Shown here: one piece after another, positions 1 through 13,400 of the stretch
Layout of the letters: the number at the start of each line of letters is the position of its first letter
Position numbering within the stretch: position 1 is the stretch's first letter
NCBI GenBank assembly: GCA_006538405.1
Contig: BJKQ01000029.1
Location: forward strand, 62,001-126,000
DNA from: Hansfordia pulvinata
Taxonomy: Eukaryota > Ascomycota > Sordariomycetes > Xylariales
DNA length: 64,000 bases
Direction of reading: 5' to 3'
Position numbers and translations under genes: made by a program
Notes under the pieces: generated by a model
What the model saw: only the letters and a program-made list of their open reading frames with translations
Database searches by the model: none
Told to the model about the DNA's origin: nothing

Positions 1-3000
1 GCCCACTCCGTCAACGTGGCGGGCGGTCAGGGCCTGCTTGACCCCACCGAGCTAGCCCTAAACCTAGCCGATCACGGAGCCGAGCGAGCCGACGTCATCC
101 TGATGCAGGAACCGTGGGTGGGGGTGCCACCCAGGAGGAGAATGGCAGTCAAGACACACCCGGCATATGATGTCTTTTCACCAGTCGATAGCTGGGACAG
201 CGACGCGGCACGGCCGAGATCATTGATCTACGTGCGAAAACACCTACAGGCAAACCAGCTCCGTCCGTTCGCCACGAGGGACATCACGTGGGTGAAGGTG
301 AGGGGCGTCACGTTCGTGAGTGTGTACAGGCCTGGCGACAACCCTCAGTGGGTAGATCAGATATTGGAAGGATGGACCCCCCCTGCCGGCAGTGTGGTGG
401 CGGGGGATTTCAACGCGGGAGATGCATCGTGGGACGCGGACAACCCCGACTACCACGGCGGAGCGGGCCTGGCACGGATCATGTCCGAACACGGGCTGGA
501 TCTGGTGTCAGAGCCGGATGTGCCGACACATGACCGGGGCAACGTGCTCGACCTGGTGTTCTCGGATATCGGGCTCGCGGAAGCAGGGGTGAGCACAGAG
601 TTGCACTCGACTTCGGATCACGAGACGCTTAGGATTGTGGTACCTAGGCCGGGGGACTCTCAAGACGCTGGCAGAGTGTCGAAGTGGATAGTTCCGGATG
701 ACAGGCTGACAGAGCTGAGGGACATGGTGCAGCGACGGATGCACGAGCTGCCCGGACTAGACAAAACCGTGCCAGGCCTGGACGGCTTCTGCGAGCGGCT
801 CGTGGCCGTCGTCCAAGGGTGCATCCGTTCGGTGGGGAAGAAGAAACATCACTCCAAGACGACTCGATGGTGGAATGAGGACTGCCAGGCTGCGGCGAGA
901 GAGTATCGAAAGCGGCCGGTATGGGAGGACGATAACCGTCAGGAGAAAATAGCGGCCAGACGGCAGTTCAGAAAGGCGGTGCGGCGAGCCAAGAGAGACT
1001 ATTGGCGCGAGCTGATTGACTCGGCGAGGGAGCCTAAAGACCTGTACAGGGTCGTGTCATGGCATAAGCCCTCCACCGGGCTAAGCTTGCCACCGATTAT
1101 CGTGGACGGTGTGGTACACGAATCGCAGCTGGACAAAGCGCAGGCCCTGCGCGCAGCGACTCTGGAAAGGGCCGGGTCCGGAGAAGACATCGAGAGCCCT
1201 TGGGCCGTTAATGTGACCCCTGGCCGGCCCACGATCCCATTCGAAGAGGATGTCAGCATGGCAGAGGCAGCGTTCTGCACGATCGGCAGCCAAAGCACAT
1301 CACCCGGTGAGGATGGACTCACGGTCAGGATCCTGAAAGCGATCTGGCCGGCGATCGGAGACCACGTGCGGAGGCTGTTCGAGCTCTGTTTGAAGCTGGG
1401 ACACCACCCTCGACCTTTCAAAGTGGCCGAGGTCGTGATGATACCAAAACAAGGCAAGAAGGACTACTCCAATCCGAGATCCTACCGACCGATCTCTCTG
1501 CTTTCGTGCCACGGCAAGGGTTGGGAGCGCCTAGTCCCGCGAAGGCTCGCTTGGGCAGTACTGGAGCAGAAGGTGTTAGCGCCACAGCATTTCGGGGTAC
1601 TCCCGAAGCGGTCCGCCACGGACCTCGTCGCAGCCCTAGTCCACGAAATTAACAAGCCCTCGATCAGGGACTTGTGGCGACACTGGTCACAGCCGACGTG
1701 AAGGGCGCGTTCGACGCCGCTCTGGTTGGCAGGCTGGTTGTGCGGATGAGGGAGCAGGGGTGGCCCACCTTCCTGGTCAGATGGATTCAATCGTTCATGA
1801 CAGGAAGGTCGGCCAGGGTCCGACTCGATGGGACAACCACGGACGTCGCGCCGCTCACGTGCGGCCTGCCGCAGGGGTCGCCGGCCTCGCCCATACTGTA
1901 CATGCTGTATACAGAACCAATCTGCGGGCAGCTCGGCACAAAGAGGCGGCGTTTCGGCTACGCTGACGACGCCGGACTCCTTACGATTGGGCGGTCCCTC
2001 CAGGAGACAGCCACAGAAGCCTCGCGACAGCTGGACGAGCTCATCGCTTGGGGCAAGAGGAATGCGGTCGAGTTTGACCCTGCCAAGACAGAAGTGATGC
2101 ACTTCTCGCGCAAGCGGAACAGCGACAACCCGCCGGTCAGACACGGAACGGAGGAAAAGACAGCCGGCCCTTCGATGCGCTGGCTCGGCGTGTTCATGGA
2201 CCGAAAGCTGAAATTTACCGAACATGTTCATCAATGGTCTAGGAAGGCGGGCCGGGTCGCCAATCATATCCGCGGGCTGTGCAACACCGTCCGGGGCCTA
2301 CCGGTGCAGTCAGCCAGGAGAGCGGTAAGGGCGTGCGTGCTACCAGTACTAACACACGCCATGGAGGCATGGTATCCAGGCGTGGAGAAGGATAACAGCA
2401 GTGGGCTATCGAAGCGCTGCCAGGTCAAGGGCCAACTCCAGACAATGGAATCGGTACTACGGACGGCGATGAGGGCCATCCTTCCTGTCTGGAGGACACA
2501 TCCGACGCACATCTTGCATTTTGAAGCCCAGCTCCCGCCAGCACAGCTTCTCGCCGAGGGCATTCGGCGCCGACACGGCTTCCGACTCGGACGCATCGAT
2601 GGAAACCACCCGCTTGTTGGCCGACTACCCGTACAAGCACGCAAGGAACCCACACGACTACAGAGGAGCTACCAACTGGTGCCGACTTCTCCAAGGCCAG
2701 CCCTGATTGAACCGTCCCACAAGCAAGCTCCCCACAGAAAGGACAAAAAGACAGAGGCGGATCTCTTCCGGGTGTGGCTCTCTAAACGGGATGCCGACAC
2801 GGATCTAATCGTCTACTCGGATGGATCGCAGCTCCACGAAAACGCGCAGACACGGACAGGCTGGGGCTACAGCATCCGAGCCGGGGGCACAACGACAGAG
2901 ATCTACCATAGCATGGGTCGACTCGGGCGTGCAGAGGTGGTCGACGCGGAGGTCTACGGAGCTTTGCAGGGGCTCGCAGCGGCGCGGGCGATTGGCCCTC

Positions 3001-3680
3001 ACAACCACATCTACGTGTGCCTTGATAACACGTCGGTCGTGGACGGGCTGGACGGGACACCTCCCGAGTCCTCACAGGCTTTCTTCTTACGTTTCCAGGA
3101 GATCGCGCGGTCGCACCCGCCGGGCGTAACCGTTAAATGGATCACTGGCCATTGCGATATTGAAGGCAATGAAGCGGCCGACCGGCTGGCCAGAGAAGGT
3201 GCCAGAATGAGCCTGCTTCACGACGACCCGCCAACAGCTGCGTGGGTGAAGAGGCATACGAGGCAAGTCAATGCAGAGGAATTCAAGTCCTGGTGGAGGA
3301 ACCAGGCCGAACCGCGATACCAGAAGATTCATCGACGTCCAGCGGTTTCCAAACAACTTGCCTGCTTCCGACGAGACACGATCCACCGGCTGTTAGCAGC
3401 GCGAAGCGGCCACGGCGACTTCGCGCAATATCACGAGCGTTTCCAGCACGAGGACTCCAAGAACCATTGCAGCTGCGGGGAGAGAAAGTCACCTAAGCAC
3501 ATCTTCTTCTGCAGAAGATTGCGAGGTAATAGACTGCTGCCGAGGCATGCGCCTCGGACAGAGTTTATTCGCTTATTAGGGGAGGGTAGCATGGAGTGGG
3601 CCAGGGGCCAGGTTTGTGGAGAGCAGCGGCTTCTTCACGAGCACCTGCCCGAGAAAGCCAACGAGGAATTAAGGTTTTGA
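1..3680 (+). pseudogene. LINE ORF2 (endonuclease-RT-RNase H), split by a frameshift
   Basis: Frame 1 is open from the window edge to 1701 and frame 3 from 1674 to 3680. Frame 1 carries endonuclease motifs (MQEPWVG, GDFNAG, TSDH) and the first RT blocks (SPGEDGLT, RPISLLS). Frame 3 continues RT (DVKGAFDAAL, LPQGSPASP, the catalytic YADD), then RNase H (YSDGSQ, AEVYGAL, DNTSVVDG, EGNEAADRLA) and a CSC-x(8)-H-x(4)-C motif. The switch falls in the middle of RT, where one base appears to be missing near 1653; reading changes frame without any gap in conserved motifs, so a lesion is more likely than two genes. Compared with the second copy, the C-terminal end also differs by a small indel. The polyprotein would mobilise the element by target-primed reverse transcription; this copy is probably not autonomous. 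Confidence 0.9.
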
Positions 3681-3850
3681 GGCTGGATGGCCACATCCAG
3701 ACGTTCGCAATAACGGGGATGGGCACGTGCGCGACGTATAGATTGTATTCACCGACTCCTCCACAACCCTGCGATGTACGGCTCTTGGAGGCGTGGCAGG
3801 CCCTTTTAGTGATGGAACCCACGTTAAACTTAATCCATCATCAATCAATC
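1..3850 (+). mobile_element. Non-LTR retrotransposon (LINE), 5' end outside the window
   Basis: The segment encodes, in order, an apurinic-type endonuclease, a reverse transcriptase, an RNase H and a C-terminal Cys/His zinc-knuckle-like motif, the architecture of fungal LINEs of the I/Tad group. The 3' end is placed at 3850: a short tail of AATC-type repeats follows the sequence TTAA, and the truncated second copy at 54736-55955 ends in the same way. The element is GC-rich and has long open frames, so it does not look heavily mutated by RIP. The 5' end and therefore the target-site duplication lie outside the window. Confidence 0.93.
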
Positions 3851-5315
3851 ATGCCCACCCACGCTGTTCCGGGAGCCCTATCAGGCCGCTTGTCCGTAGA
3901 CTGGATATAGGTCGCTCCGGGTCTGCCCATGCGCCCCCAGGCATTACTGCTACCGATGCCGATGCAAAAGCTGCCAAGACCCCGAGGAAATGCCCTATCG
4001 AGTCATCCTACTAGGCAACGTCAACGATGCATGGCGGCTACAGAGAGAACTGAACTTGCTATTCGTTAAAGAATCATCTCTAGCCCCTCCCATCCCCCGC
4101 CCGACAACCGTGGCGCCTGGCTGCTGAGGCAAGTTGACTGTCGGTAGTGCACTTCTCTGTACCAAGTCTACGCCTTGTAGATCATAAAGACTGCTTAGTA
4201 TATTTCACAAGCTATCTGGCACAGATTTTCACCTGCACTTGGAATATACGGCTGCTTTGAGCTTCTTACTCGCAACTTAGCCGTGGTATCCAGCCTGTGC
4301 GCTGGGGCGGCTACCCCCAGGGATCTTTTTGGATCGGCTGCTCAAGCGAGGCTAGGGGACGACGCCGCGAGGTGCGCTGACATAACGCCAAGAAAACGCT
4401 TCAGGTGGACAAGTCCTGGAAGAACAGCGAGGGAGCCAGAGTGAAACCACCAACGTGGTGCAGAAGAAGCTCACAAAGATGCCGCCCGCGGCTGGCTTCT
4501 TACTTTTCGTCAGTGCTGACCGGCATTCGCGTCGTCGCTCAACAATATGCGCCCGCTTCCCCGCCATCTCGAGAGCGGCAGCTTGCCGTACGGCATTCTG
4601 CGCCCCGTCACCGTCAGTGAAATTGTGTTCGTGGCTCAGGAGCGCTGTGGCTGTGGGTCGGTGCCAACGAATGCTATTTGCGCGTTAATTTAGTATCGCC
4701 ACTGCAGTCCGGCCTATCGTGGGCGACAAGGTCAACAGCAAGTCTAGCCAGAATATCCAGCGCTGTCTCACCTGCCCTCAGCTCTGCTGACCCTCAGACG
4801 AGGCCCGCCCTCTGATGTCTGACTTGACTTTTCCATGTAGCGTGTACATCGGCCGGTCTGGCGAGTTTTAGTTGTAACAGAATAGGATTCTATCAATATA
4901 CAACGGTCAGATCACCCGTCTGCCTGATAGTCTATCATGGCCAAACCATCTTCTCCTTAAATATGTGGCAGTCCTTCGTGTTACTCGCACAGTGACTGTC
5001 TTCCACATAATCAAGTCGTCAATCAAGACTCGGTCGCCGAGCAAGACTTGGCCGCCACCTAGGACTAAGACGCTGAAAAGAAACAAGTCGCTCATCAACA
5101 ACGGATATTTACTCAATTCAGATCTTAAGAGCCACTCTTATCAACGTACAGCTTTGGAGTCCGAGTCTATTTATGAACAAAATGAGCTGAGAATCATGAT
5201 GAAAGAAGTTCGAAACATTGATGCTTTTGATACCTCTGCTCTGAGGTCATTCAAACTACTAGGAAATTACTTGCTCTACCCTTCAAGATCCATATTAGCT
5301 AACTTTTCGGACATC
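3851..5315. other. No supported gene
   Basis: Only short unsupported open frames on both strands. The frame of the next gene is open upstream to 4965 without interruption, but that part has no recognisable content and is treated as untranslated. Confidence 0.5.
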
Positions 5316-6353
5316 ATGAGACTAATTAGTATCTTACTCGGAGCTATAGCAACCACGAATACTTTGGGTACGCCTTCAAACAAAGCTATCCCCGCCGATG
5401 ATCCTGAAACGTGGAGCAATTCGATAGGTTTCAACAAAGATTTCATCATTCGAAAGGGCGTCTCTCCAGCAGATGGCTTCACCGCATTCCGGATCTCATC
5501 CCTCAGCCGCGCACCACTGGTCTCTGGCTTTCCGAACTTGTTAGCGACTTACATAACAATTGGGAAGATGCAAGATGACGATCTAAAAGCTATTTATACG
5601 GGCGATCTCGGCCTTTCAACCCTATACTATGATCCCACTGTCCGAGCCAAGGTCTGGCTCTATTCAAGGAAAGCCAAGTTGACCAGTCGCAAGGTTGAAA
5701 CTCTCGGAACTGTACTAAGAGAGACTTTTGCCGCCTCCGCTTTCGTATCGTTCCTCCAAACGATCCGTCCCACGAAGCTAGATGAGATGGCAGCGTTACA
5801 AAAATCCACAAACCTGGATTTCAATAACCTTGGATTATTCTACAATCATGTTAATAATGTCATCAAAACTTCGGCATTCAAAAAATTCGTTGATAGTCAC
5901 AGTTCCTCAGTCGAAACAGCCAAATCTCTCATGGATAAGCTTCGACAATACTACCCTGCAAAAAGCTCAATGGAACCTGAATACAGTTATGCACGTGGTC
6001 TTTTCTCGAAGATTGGAGGCGAAGAATTTGCTTGCATGGTTCTGATAGGCGGGTTTGTTTCCGAAGTTCGTTCTAAGAAAGCTCAGCCTACTGGCTTTGG
6101 TGAAGATGCCCCTGCAGCAATATTCAAGACGAACGATAAGGCAGGGCCCAAGTTGCAGAAAAACCAAGACACCCCGCAGATACTTGCCTCATCCTCACTT
6201 CAAGTAAGTGAAAGACAATTGCCGTCCGGCGTTGAACTAAGGGGCTTCACGGGGTTCAAATTGAGGACGATGGCATCTGCTCTTTTCCAATCCTCGAGGC
6301 TGGAGGAACCACTGGTTATAACAGATAAAGAGCTATTTTTAGGTCTCGAATAA
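5316..6353 (+). CDS. Unknown protein, probably secreted (345 aa)
   Basis: Not recognised. A single open frame runs from an upstream position (4965) to 6353. The ATG at 5316 is chosen because it begins a typical signal peptide: MRLISILLGA followed by small and polar residues. From this start the product is 345 residues. The mature part is mostly alpha-helical in composition, nearly cysteine-free (one Cys, in EEFACMVL), and has a charged, Lys/Pro-rich segment near residues 265-300. If the first in-frame ATG at 4965 were used the protein would be 462 residues with an internal hydrophobic segment. A possible intron donor (CAAGTAAGT) lies near 6202 but is not needed to keep the frame open. Secretion is inferred; no enzymatic motif is visible. 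It has no obvious partner gene nearby. Confidence 0.6.
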   Translation: MRLISILLGAIATTNTLGTPSNKAIPADDPETWSNSIGFNKDFIIRKGVSPADGFTAFRISSLSRAPLVSGFPNLLATYITIGKMQDDDLKAIYTGDLGLSTLYYDPTVRAKVWLYSRKAKLTSRKVETLGTVLRETFAASAFVSFLQTIRPTKLDEMAALQKSTNLDFNNLGLFYNHVNNVIKTSAFKKFVDSHSSSVETAKSLMDKLRQYYPAKSSMEPEYSYARGLFSKIGGEEFACMVLIGGFVSEVRSKKAQPTGFGEDAPAAIFKTNDKAGPKLQKNQDTPQILASSSLQVSERQLPSGVELRGFTGFKLRTMASALFQSSRLEEPLVITDKELFLGLE

Positions 6354-8426
6354 GCAAACAATGGAAAAGTCGATATTCTACAGAGACCGAAGTAGTCTAA
6401 AAAGGGAGGGACTAGGTATGAAATCGCGAGCCGATATTCGCTAGTTGCCTCATCATTACGGGTTCATCAAAGACTGATTCGGGTAGTCATTTTCAGTCCG
6501 CCTGCGACCCAGAATCGACATACCTATCGGCATACTATCTTTAGCTTTTTCACTTATAAGCAAAGTAAAATGTTGTTTCGAGTTATATAAGTAGTAATAG
6601 AATGCCTAAACTTATCACCAAAGCTATAAAAAAAAATCTTGAGCTTCAAAGGAGAGACCGCGTAAAGTACGCCGATTCTCTGAAAAGCAGAGCTACAACA
6701 TAATGAATATATGCATAGTATTATGCTAGAAACAACATGAAGCGACGAGCTCAAGTGAACTCATGAGAGACCATAAATCCACGGTAACTTTTACAGTTGG
6801 CAGCAGCTGAGAAGTTCTCACACTATTGGGTGATGAGATATCAAGGTTCAAGCGCTGATATTCACGTTACATCCATTTTTTCAAACATCAAGTATCTTCC
6901 CCATGTATCTTAAACCCAGTCATGTACTCTACGCAATACGTATGCAAAGTGGAGGACATCAGCGACTTGACACATATCACTAGGCCTACCTACATGTAAC
7001 TGATTGCAAAATGTCAAGTAGCAGCTTCTTTGCAAGAATTTGCCCGAAATGGCCAGATTCAAGTGAAAAGATTTGGGGTCGAATCGCCAGATCTAGATCG
7101 TCGCAGGAATAGTGGCAAAGAAGTGATCAGCGTATGAAGTTTAAATGCCACCTGCCCCGACCCAATGACCCAATAGCGCTGAGGTGTACGACTTCGAGAG
7201 GCGTGGTCCTCAAGACGGCTGAGAGGTCTAATCTCTGCCGTGTTCCAAGTTTGCTCCCTCTCCACGCGCCATTCTTTCCGTTTGCGCCCGTTTGCAAACG
7301 GCGCTCGTAGCAATACCGACCCACTGGACGGCGTCCGAGCCCACATGCTCGTCGAAGTCGCTCGTGGCGAGGACGAAGCTCACTTTGGAGAGGATCATTG
7401 GCCACCAGCAGAGGGCAAATGCCACTTTGTGTCTCAGCTATCGATGCGGCAGTCTTTGACTTCCCATCTGTTCAACTTCGCATTAGTCGTCAGTGTAAGC
7501 CCCTCCTCCTTCTTTTCGGGCGCCGCACCCACCACAACATCATTTGCCGATCGGTGGGACGGTGGTAGCGGGCGAGATGTCCGGCGAGCCCTTGCACCCA
7601 AAGGGCGTAGGACGCGCGTATCCGACCAGGGCGTCGATGCTGCAGCCCGAATCTCCCACGGTAGCCATGTAGCGGGGCCGTGGGTGGCGGCAGACAGACT
7701 GCCAAGATAGCTAAGATCCTCAAAGCTGGAAGGCAACCGTGGCGACCAGGGGCTAGAGCTCAGCCGAGTAACAGTCAGTCAATATCTATAAAATGAATGG
7801 TCTAGTTTGAGCGCATTTCGGCAATCCGCGAGCCCAACGAGCCAATTTTCAGCCGCCAACACCCCCAAACAGCAAGAGTCTCGTCGAATACCAAAGAGAA
7901 ATATGTTTTGACATGCAGAGTAGGTCACTTTCAATTGGCACCCTAGCTGGTCGGAGGAAAAGTGACAGGTTCTGGAGCCTCGACGCTGTTCAGTCCCACT
8001 GTTCCCACGTAGATTCATCCAATGAAATGCAGGGCGGAAATGGAAGCAGGCCTACAAGCTGGAAAGGTTTGCCACTTTCAACAGAAGGCAGCGAGATCCT
8101 AATCAACAGAACGGTTTCGATAAGCCGTAGAGTTTTGGTCAGGGCCTGAGAAAATACCTACCTGTATACACATGTGCCACAAATAACATTGCTATTATGG
8201 ATGGCCCTGAGAGATGCCCGACATTCCCGACAACACCAATTTTTCTTACATCCTCGTCTTGATCGGAAACTAATTAGCCAAATTTAACTCATCACCGTCG
8301 GCTTATTCGACAAGGAAACTCGGTTTGCGCCGCCAATTGCCCAGCAGCCGAGCAAAGATGTTATTTAATGAATTTGTGGCTCCGCGCACTTCAAGACTGT
8401 CCTGCCATGCTCTCCCCCACATCCCT
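6354..8426. other. No supported gene
   Basis: Moderately AT-rich from 6354 to about 7050, then more GC-rich around 7100-7750, with several overlapping open frames on both strands (for example 7240-7710 plus, 7434-7736 minus). None shows a domain, signal peptide or splice pattern I can defend. Confidence 0.45.
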
Positions 8427-9107
8427 TTATGGCATTATGTCTCTGCATTGATTTAAATGAGATTTCAACGTCTAAAATTGTGTGGCATTATATTCGCAAG
8501 ACAGACATGACTCACCTTCAAAGCGTCTTTCCGGGAAAATCCTTTGTAGCAAATGCTGCATGAAAACGGGTTGACCGGAGAATGCACCAGGCTGTGTTTT
8601 TTGCGGTCATGCTTTCTCGCAAATGATTGCAGGCAAACTTCACATCGAAATCGACGGCTTTTCACTGGATCTTGGATCCCATGATGAGCCTCGCAGGGTC
8701 TCGCTTGGAATCTGATGTCGAGTCGATGTTCTGAGACGATTTGAAAGAGCATACTTGAGAAAATGCAGTTTCTTGTGGAGCCGACCTAGGTAGAGACATT
8801 TCAGGCGATGGTTTGAGCCGAGGTGAAGACGGTATTTCACCACCTAACGCCAGCGCGGCGCAGAGTTCTGACATTCGCAAAAATCGAGTTGCTTGCTGAT
8901 TCTCATGGGGTGTTGTTCCTTGGGGCTCAACATTATCCCGCGATGTGATCCGCACGCCGAATAGAAGCGTTTGATCCTCAAGGCCCGACATTGAAGGCAA
9001 CATCCGGAGCTGTTGAGAGCTCAAAGAAACAATCAGAGGCGTTGGTCGGACGTCATCGCAGAAAGTCGTTCCGGAAGAACAAGGTAAGGCGGGAATGCTG
9101 GCGTATC
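8427..9107 (-). CDS. C2H2 zinc-finger protein, 5' end unresolved
   Basis: Likely nuclear DNA-binding protein. The last exons read as a classical finger, RCEVC-x(12)-H-x3-H, followed by a second, atypical one (CSIC, then a late H-x3-C) after the intron. Best model on the minus strand: an exon from about 9107 to 8755 (Ser/Pro-rich, no domain), a 65-bp intron (8754-8690), an exon 8689-8516 with finger 1 and the start of finger 2, a 44-bp intron (8515-8472, GTGAGT...TTTTAG) and a final exon 8471-8427. Phases agree across the last two introns. The start codon is not identified: the reading frame is open upstream to a plausible acceptor near 9108, so at least one 5' exon is missing from this model. 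Two other C2H2 loci are present at 46.3 and 56.8 kb. Confidence 0.6.
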
Positions 9108-10449
9108 CTGAGATTCGTTGTGGAGTGTGTTAATCCGGGAGATGCGTATAGTTGTTATAAAAAGACATACTGACGTGATGGCCGCCCCAAGTCATTTGTG
9201 ATGAGGTTGATGAAGCGAAAAGGGAATGAGACCTTGAAATGGGAATAGATCATTTGAGAGGAGGACAGTCCCAGCTCTCATGATAAAAACTTCATACCTG
9301 GAAAGAGATTGACGCCTGCAGTACAGTACACATTCGTCGCCCTTCTTTAAGACAAGCGGGTGGTAGGTAGAAAAGATATTCTGGAGGCCCGCTTCAGATG
9401 CGATTTAGATGAGTTGAAAAAAAGAATTAGGATACTTAGTGGTCATATTGTACTGTTCGACATCTTGAAGGTTGAATAGAATGCTGAAAGGGTTTTGGCC
9501 GCAATCTCTAATGAGCTACACACCTACAAGCATGTATGTAGCCTACTGGGACATGCGGTCAAGTGGTCGATCTCTAAGACAGTCTCAGTCAGCAGTAGGT
9601 CGCTCTATTCCAATCTCTACCGCTGGAACATGAGAGCCTCGGTCTAATAAGACTACAGCACCGTGTTTGGAGACCGTGGCAAAAATTATGATAGCAGAGA
9701 TCGGCTTAATCGTCGCCGTAAGTCTCGAAGGCTCACTGCAACAGCGTACAGTGGTGAAATCAATTCAATGTAATATACAGCATTACACATTGACTACGAA
9801 CAACTTCTTATTCAAACAATCAAACAGAAAACATCCCAGGTATTTGAAGGAGCCAATGTAATTTGGGAGCTTGCACGTTTTAGATGTTTTCTTCTTAAAC
9901 CCCTACTTATGATAGCTTCGAAAGGCATAGCCGCTGTCAAGGTAAAAAGCTAAGGCTTGATTCGTACTCATGTTGGAGCGTGGTCCGCAGGGAGTGTGTA
10001 CATAACATCAATTCCTTCACAAGAGGCCGCCTGCGATAGCCTGTAAAAGTGGGGAAAGAAGTACCTGGAGTCTCCTGCTTTCGCTGAGACAAATCCAACG
10101 ATTTCATCCGAATCTCAGATCTTTGAGCACGTCACCAAGTTTGGACTCCACCTTTTGCGCATTCGTGTTTCAAGTTACAAGTCATGGAAATCTGGTTCAA
10201 ACGCTACGCATCTCTGCCTAACTATCTGCTCGAAGTCGTGGAACTCATGGAAACCTGTCTCTGCGAATACACGTCCCAAGTGAAATTGCACTTGCCTGCT
10301 TTGGTGATCCGATACATTTGGTGGTGCGCTGACATAATAGCTGCCCTCGCGTTTTTTTGCTCACAAGGATGGATACCGGAACATGCGCGAACCGGCTGGA
10401 CCTGGAGAAATCGGCTGTCAGGAGTGGAGCTTTGCCAGTGACAACATGC
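9108..10449. other. No supported gene
   Basis: No convincing coding signal apart from a possible 5' exon of the C2H2 gene near 9100-9200. Short open frames only. Confidence 0.45.
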
Positions 10450-13400
10450 CAAGTCCTTCTCAATGGTATTAGCCGGACCCTAGCGGAGCCGGATCAGAAG
10501 CCGAGGTGGGATCTGGGCCTTTTACTGTAACAAGACTAGCAGACACTGTAACATCAAGCCGAATGTGGCCGATGAATGCAACAAGGTAATAGAGTAGTTC
10601 CATCTGTGATCCGGCCAGGTGAGGATCGCAATCTGATCATTAGCCTCTGAAACCAGACTGAGCGGACCATAAAGACCTTGACTAAGGGCTCAGACCATTC
10701 AGTCAAGGATCTTGCCAGATTTTCAGGTCCCTGCGCAGTGGACCCTCAACGTTGTTGGTGCTTATATGACACAATCGCCAGAGATATTGAAGCGCAGAAG
10801 CCTATTCTGCGAGCTACATGATATTAGCGCCGGATGAATTGGTCGCCGCAGGCGTCCACTCGTTGGGCATGACCGCAGCAGCCAAAAGTACATGCTGCAG
10901 CTGCAAGGATTATGAGTCTCCACCAGGGTCTAGACCTCTAGACTTAGCCTTTCTCAGAAGTTGCATTCCAGTGAAGTTGCACGCCTGAGAGAGTGGCTCA
11001 TACAAAACGAACAGCAGGTAGAAACGATCATGGTTCATGGATGTCAACAGTCTACAAGCCTTCTCGCCTCCACATGTAAATCTCCAATCTTTTTTTTTTT
11101 TTCAGCTCAAAGTCGGCTTTTACGGAAGTGGTTATTTTCAGAATTCACAATTACGACGAGAAATGAGCACACTTCTTAACACGCTTTCCCTTTCCGTGTC
11201 ATCCTCAATTCATCTAGATTTGTCGCGTTTCCCATAATGAGCTGGCGGAATACAACGCGTTGCCATGAACAGATGAAGAGACAAGAAGGTGAACACGAAT
11301 CGCTCATACGAGTGCCTCGCTTCTCCCGCAATAGATCGCTTGGCTTTAGGGGTCAGGCTGCATAAATCTCTCTACGTCTCTTCGAGTTGAAGACAGTGTT
11401 CTGGTACGTACCATCAGCCCCTAGCCCTAAATTTAGCGCAGATCTTGCATAGTGGGCCCCCCCAGTGACTCTATATGCGAAAGACGATTTTTACTGTGCC
11501 AACTACCGCTACCGCGATCAGGAGGGAGTGGCGGACGCTAGAGTGTACGGAAGGACCCGATGTGGAGATTTCTAGGTCGGCATCCTCGCGCATGTAGGAT
11601 TGACTCCACATCACGTTCAAATTAAGGGTTCATATATAACCAACGTTGCCACCATGGTCGCCGTTTTGTCTCCTCTTAGCACACGTATATACATTTATGA
11701 TTCTATTATAAGAAGCGTGGCAAAAAAAAAAACTGTCTTGAATACGCAGTGAAGAAAACCCCCTTCACATTCCATTGCCTGTCAAGCATCGCGCGATAGA
11801 CATGGCCGGGTAATAAGCTCACATCGTTGCCTCCCCGTCAATGTCTATGCCCCAGCTTCTGCCAGAGTAACGTATGGTATCGAATGGAGCGACCGCTCAG
11901 CAGAAACGTCGTGGGATACATACATAGCAAGCATCCCAACAAGAGCCCACGTCTGTACGGAGTGAGTGATGCAGGTTGCCAGGGCAGGTTTCGTCGTCAC
12001 GCGAGATAGCAGCGTGAGAGAGCAGTGGGGGATGATGTCCAGTCAATTGAGTGAGTGGTAGCCTCACTCGAGGCGTGAGTGGCAGCAGTGGCGAGTATTA
12101 GTGACAGGCGATGTTACCATCCGCGGCGCCTACCCTTAAGTCTAAAATAGAAGAAAATGTGTTTACAATCCTTCACAAAGCCTTCGTGCCGGAAACTCTA
12201 TTTAACCCTTTTGTACGCCCATGCTCATTGATGATTACCTGCTATACCGCCTCTGCACCACATCGTCGCACTAGAATTACCTTTGGAACACTCGAGATAC
12301 CGGCTCACTCTCGCACTTGCGACTTCGAAGAAGGACCAGCTGTGTACTCTCCACCTACGAATCTGAGTTTTATAAGTGTGAGCCAAAATCAGCTTTTCTC
12401 TGCGTCCAGTACGCTTGGCGTCAGCAGCCATGGATAACTTCTACCACGTCGACAGAGATTTCCGGCCTCGCGAAGGTAAGCATTTCCAGACACGGACTCT
12501 CTCATTGCCTGATATATAGATTAATGGCTGCCATCATCCTTTGATTCTCATCGCCTTCAAACGCACCCGTCATGTCAAAACGCAAAGTAGTTTCTTAATG
12601 CTGCATTTTCTTACCAGTCCGGTTATATCATATCAAGAACAGTGGCTTACTCGATCTTCATACATAAAGAACACCATAACATCAACCCAAATACGACAAG
12701 AGACGTGCACTATCCACAGAAGGCACGGGGTGTGGGAAGGCTGAGCCACGCTTCGGTACCCCAACCTGGTGACAACAGGCCTTGGTGGGCTCGAAACACC
12801 ATACCGCAAAGCAATCTTTTCCAAATGCTCGACCTACTCGATAAACGATCTTCAATGCAAAATGAGCTATGCAATATCAACAGTCGCATCGCGAGATTGG
12901 ACGAAGAACAGAAACGACTGTTCATCATGATGATCGACACAGCAGTGCAATGATGCAGGATTGGTCTATAAGACGCCTTGCATTGAACCACCGGAGACAA
13001 GATGGCATTCTGTCAGTTCGAAACGGGTGCATGGGCGGGAAGTTTCATGCAAACTTGGTACCGTCGCTTCCACCTCCAAATGTCTTTCCTTCACTTGATT
13101 TCGGCGCGACACACATCGCAAGGCGCCAGCAAATCCATGTCGAGGGTCACAAAGCCTTTCACAATCCATTCGACCCCTCTGATCATGCACACTCCAGGTT
13201 CGAAATCAACCCCAACGACGACGAAGACTTTCGCATTAAACTCCCCCCTATCCGAGCCAGACCGGAAAACGAGAATTATGGAGTGGCTGCTTCAGGCATT
13301 CACGGGGTGAAAAGGAAACGCATGGACGACGGACATTGTATCAACGGTAAGTTCGGACTCCAGACCCCTCACTCTACGCTTTCAGCTGTTTCAATCACTG

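Noticed and set aside
1..3850. Heavy RIP mutation of the LINE
   Set aside because: GC-rich with long open frames and intact motifs; only small indels are seen.
7240..7736. Overlapping frames on both strands, one with a signal-like start on the minus strand
   Set aside because: Neither frame shows a domain or consistent splice sites; the GC-rich composition explains long chance frames.
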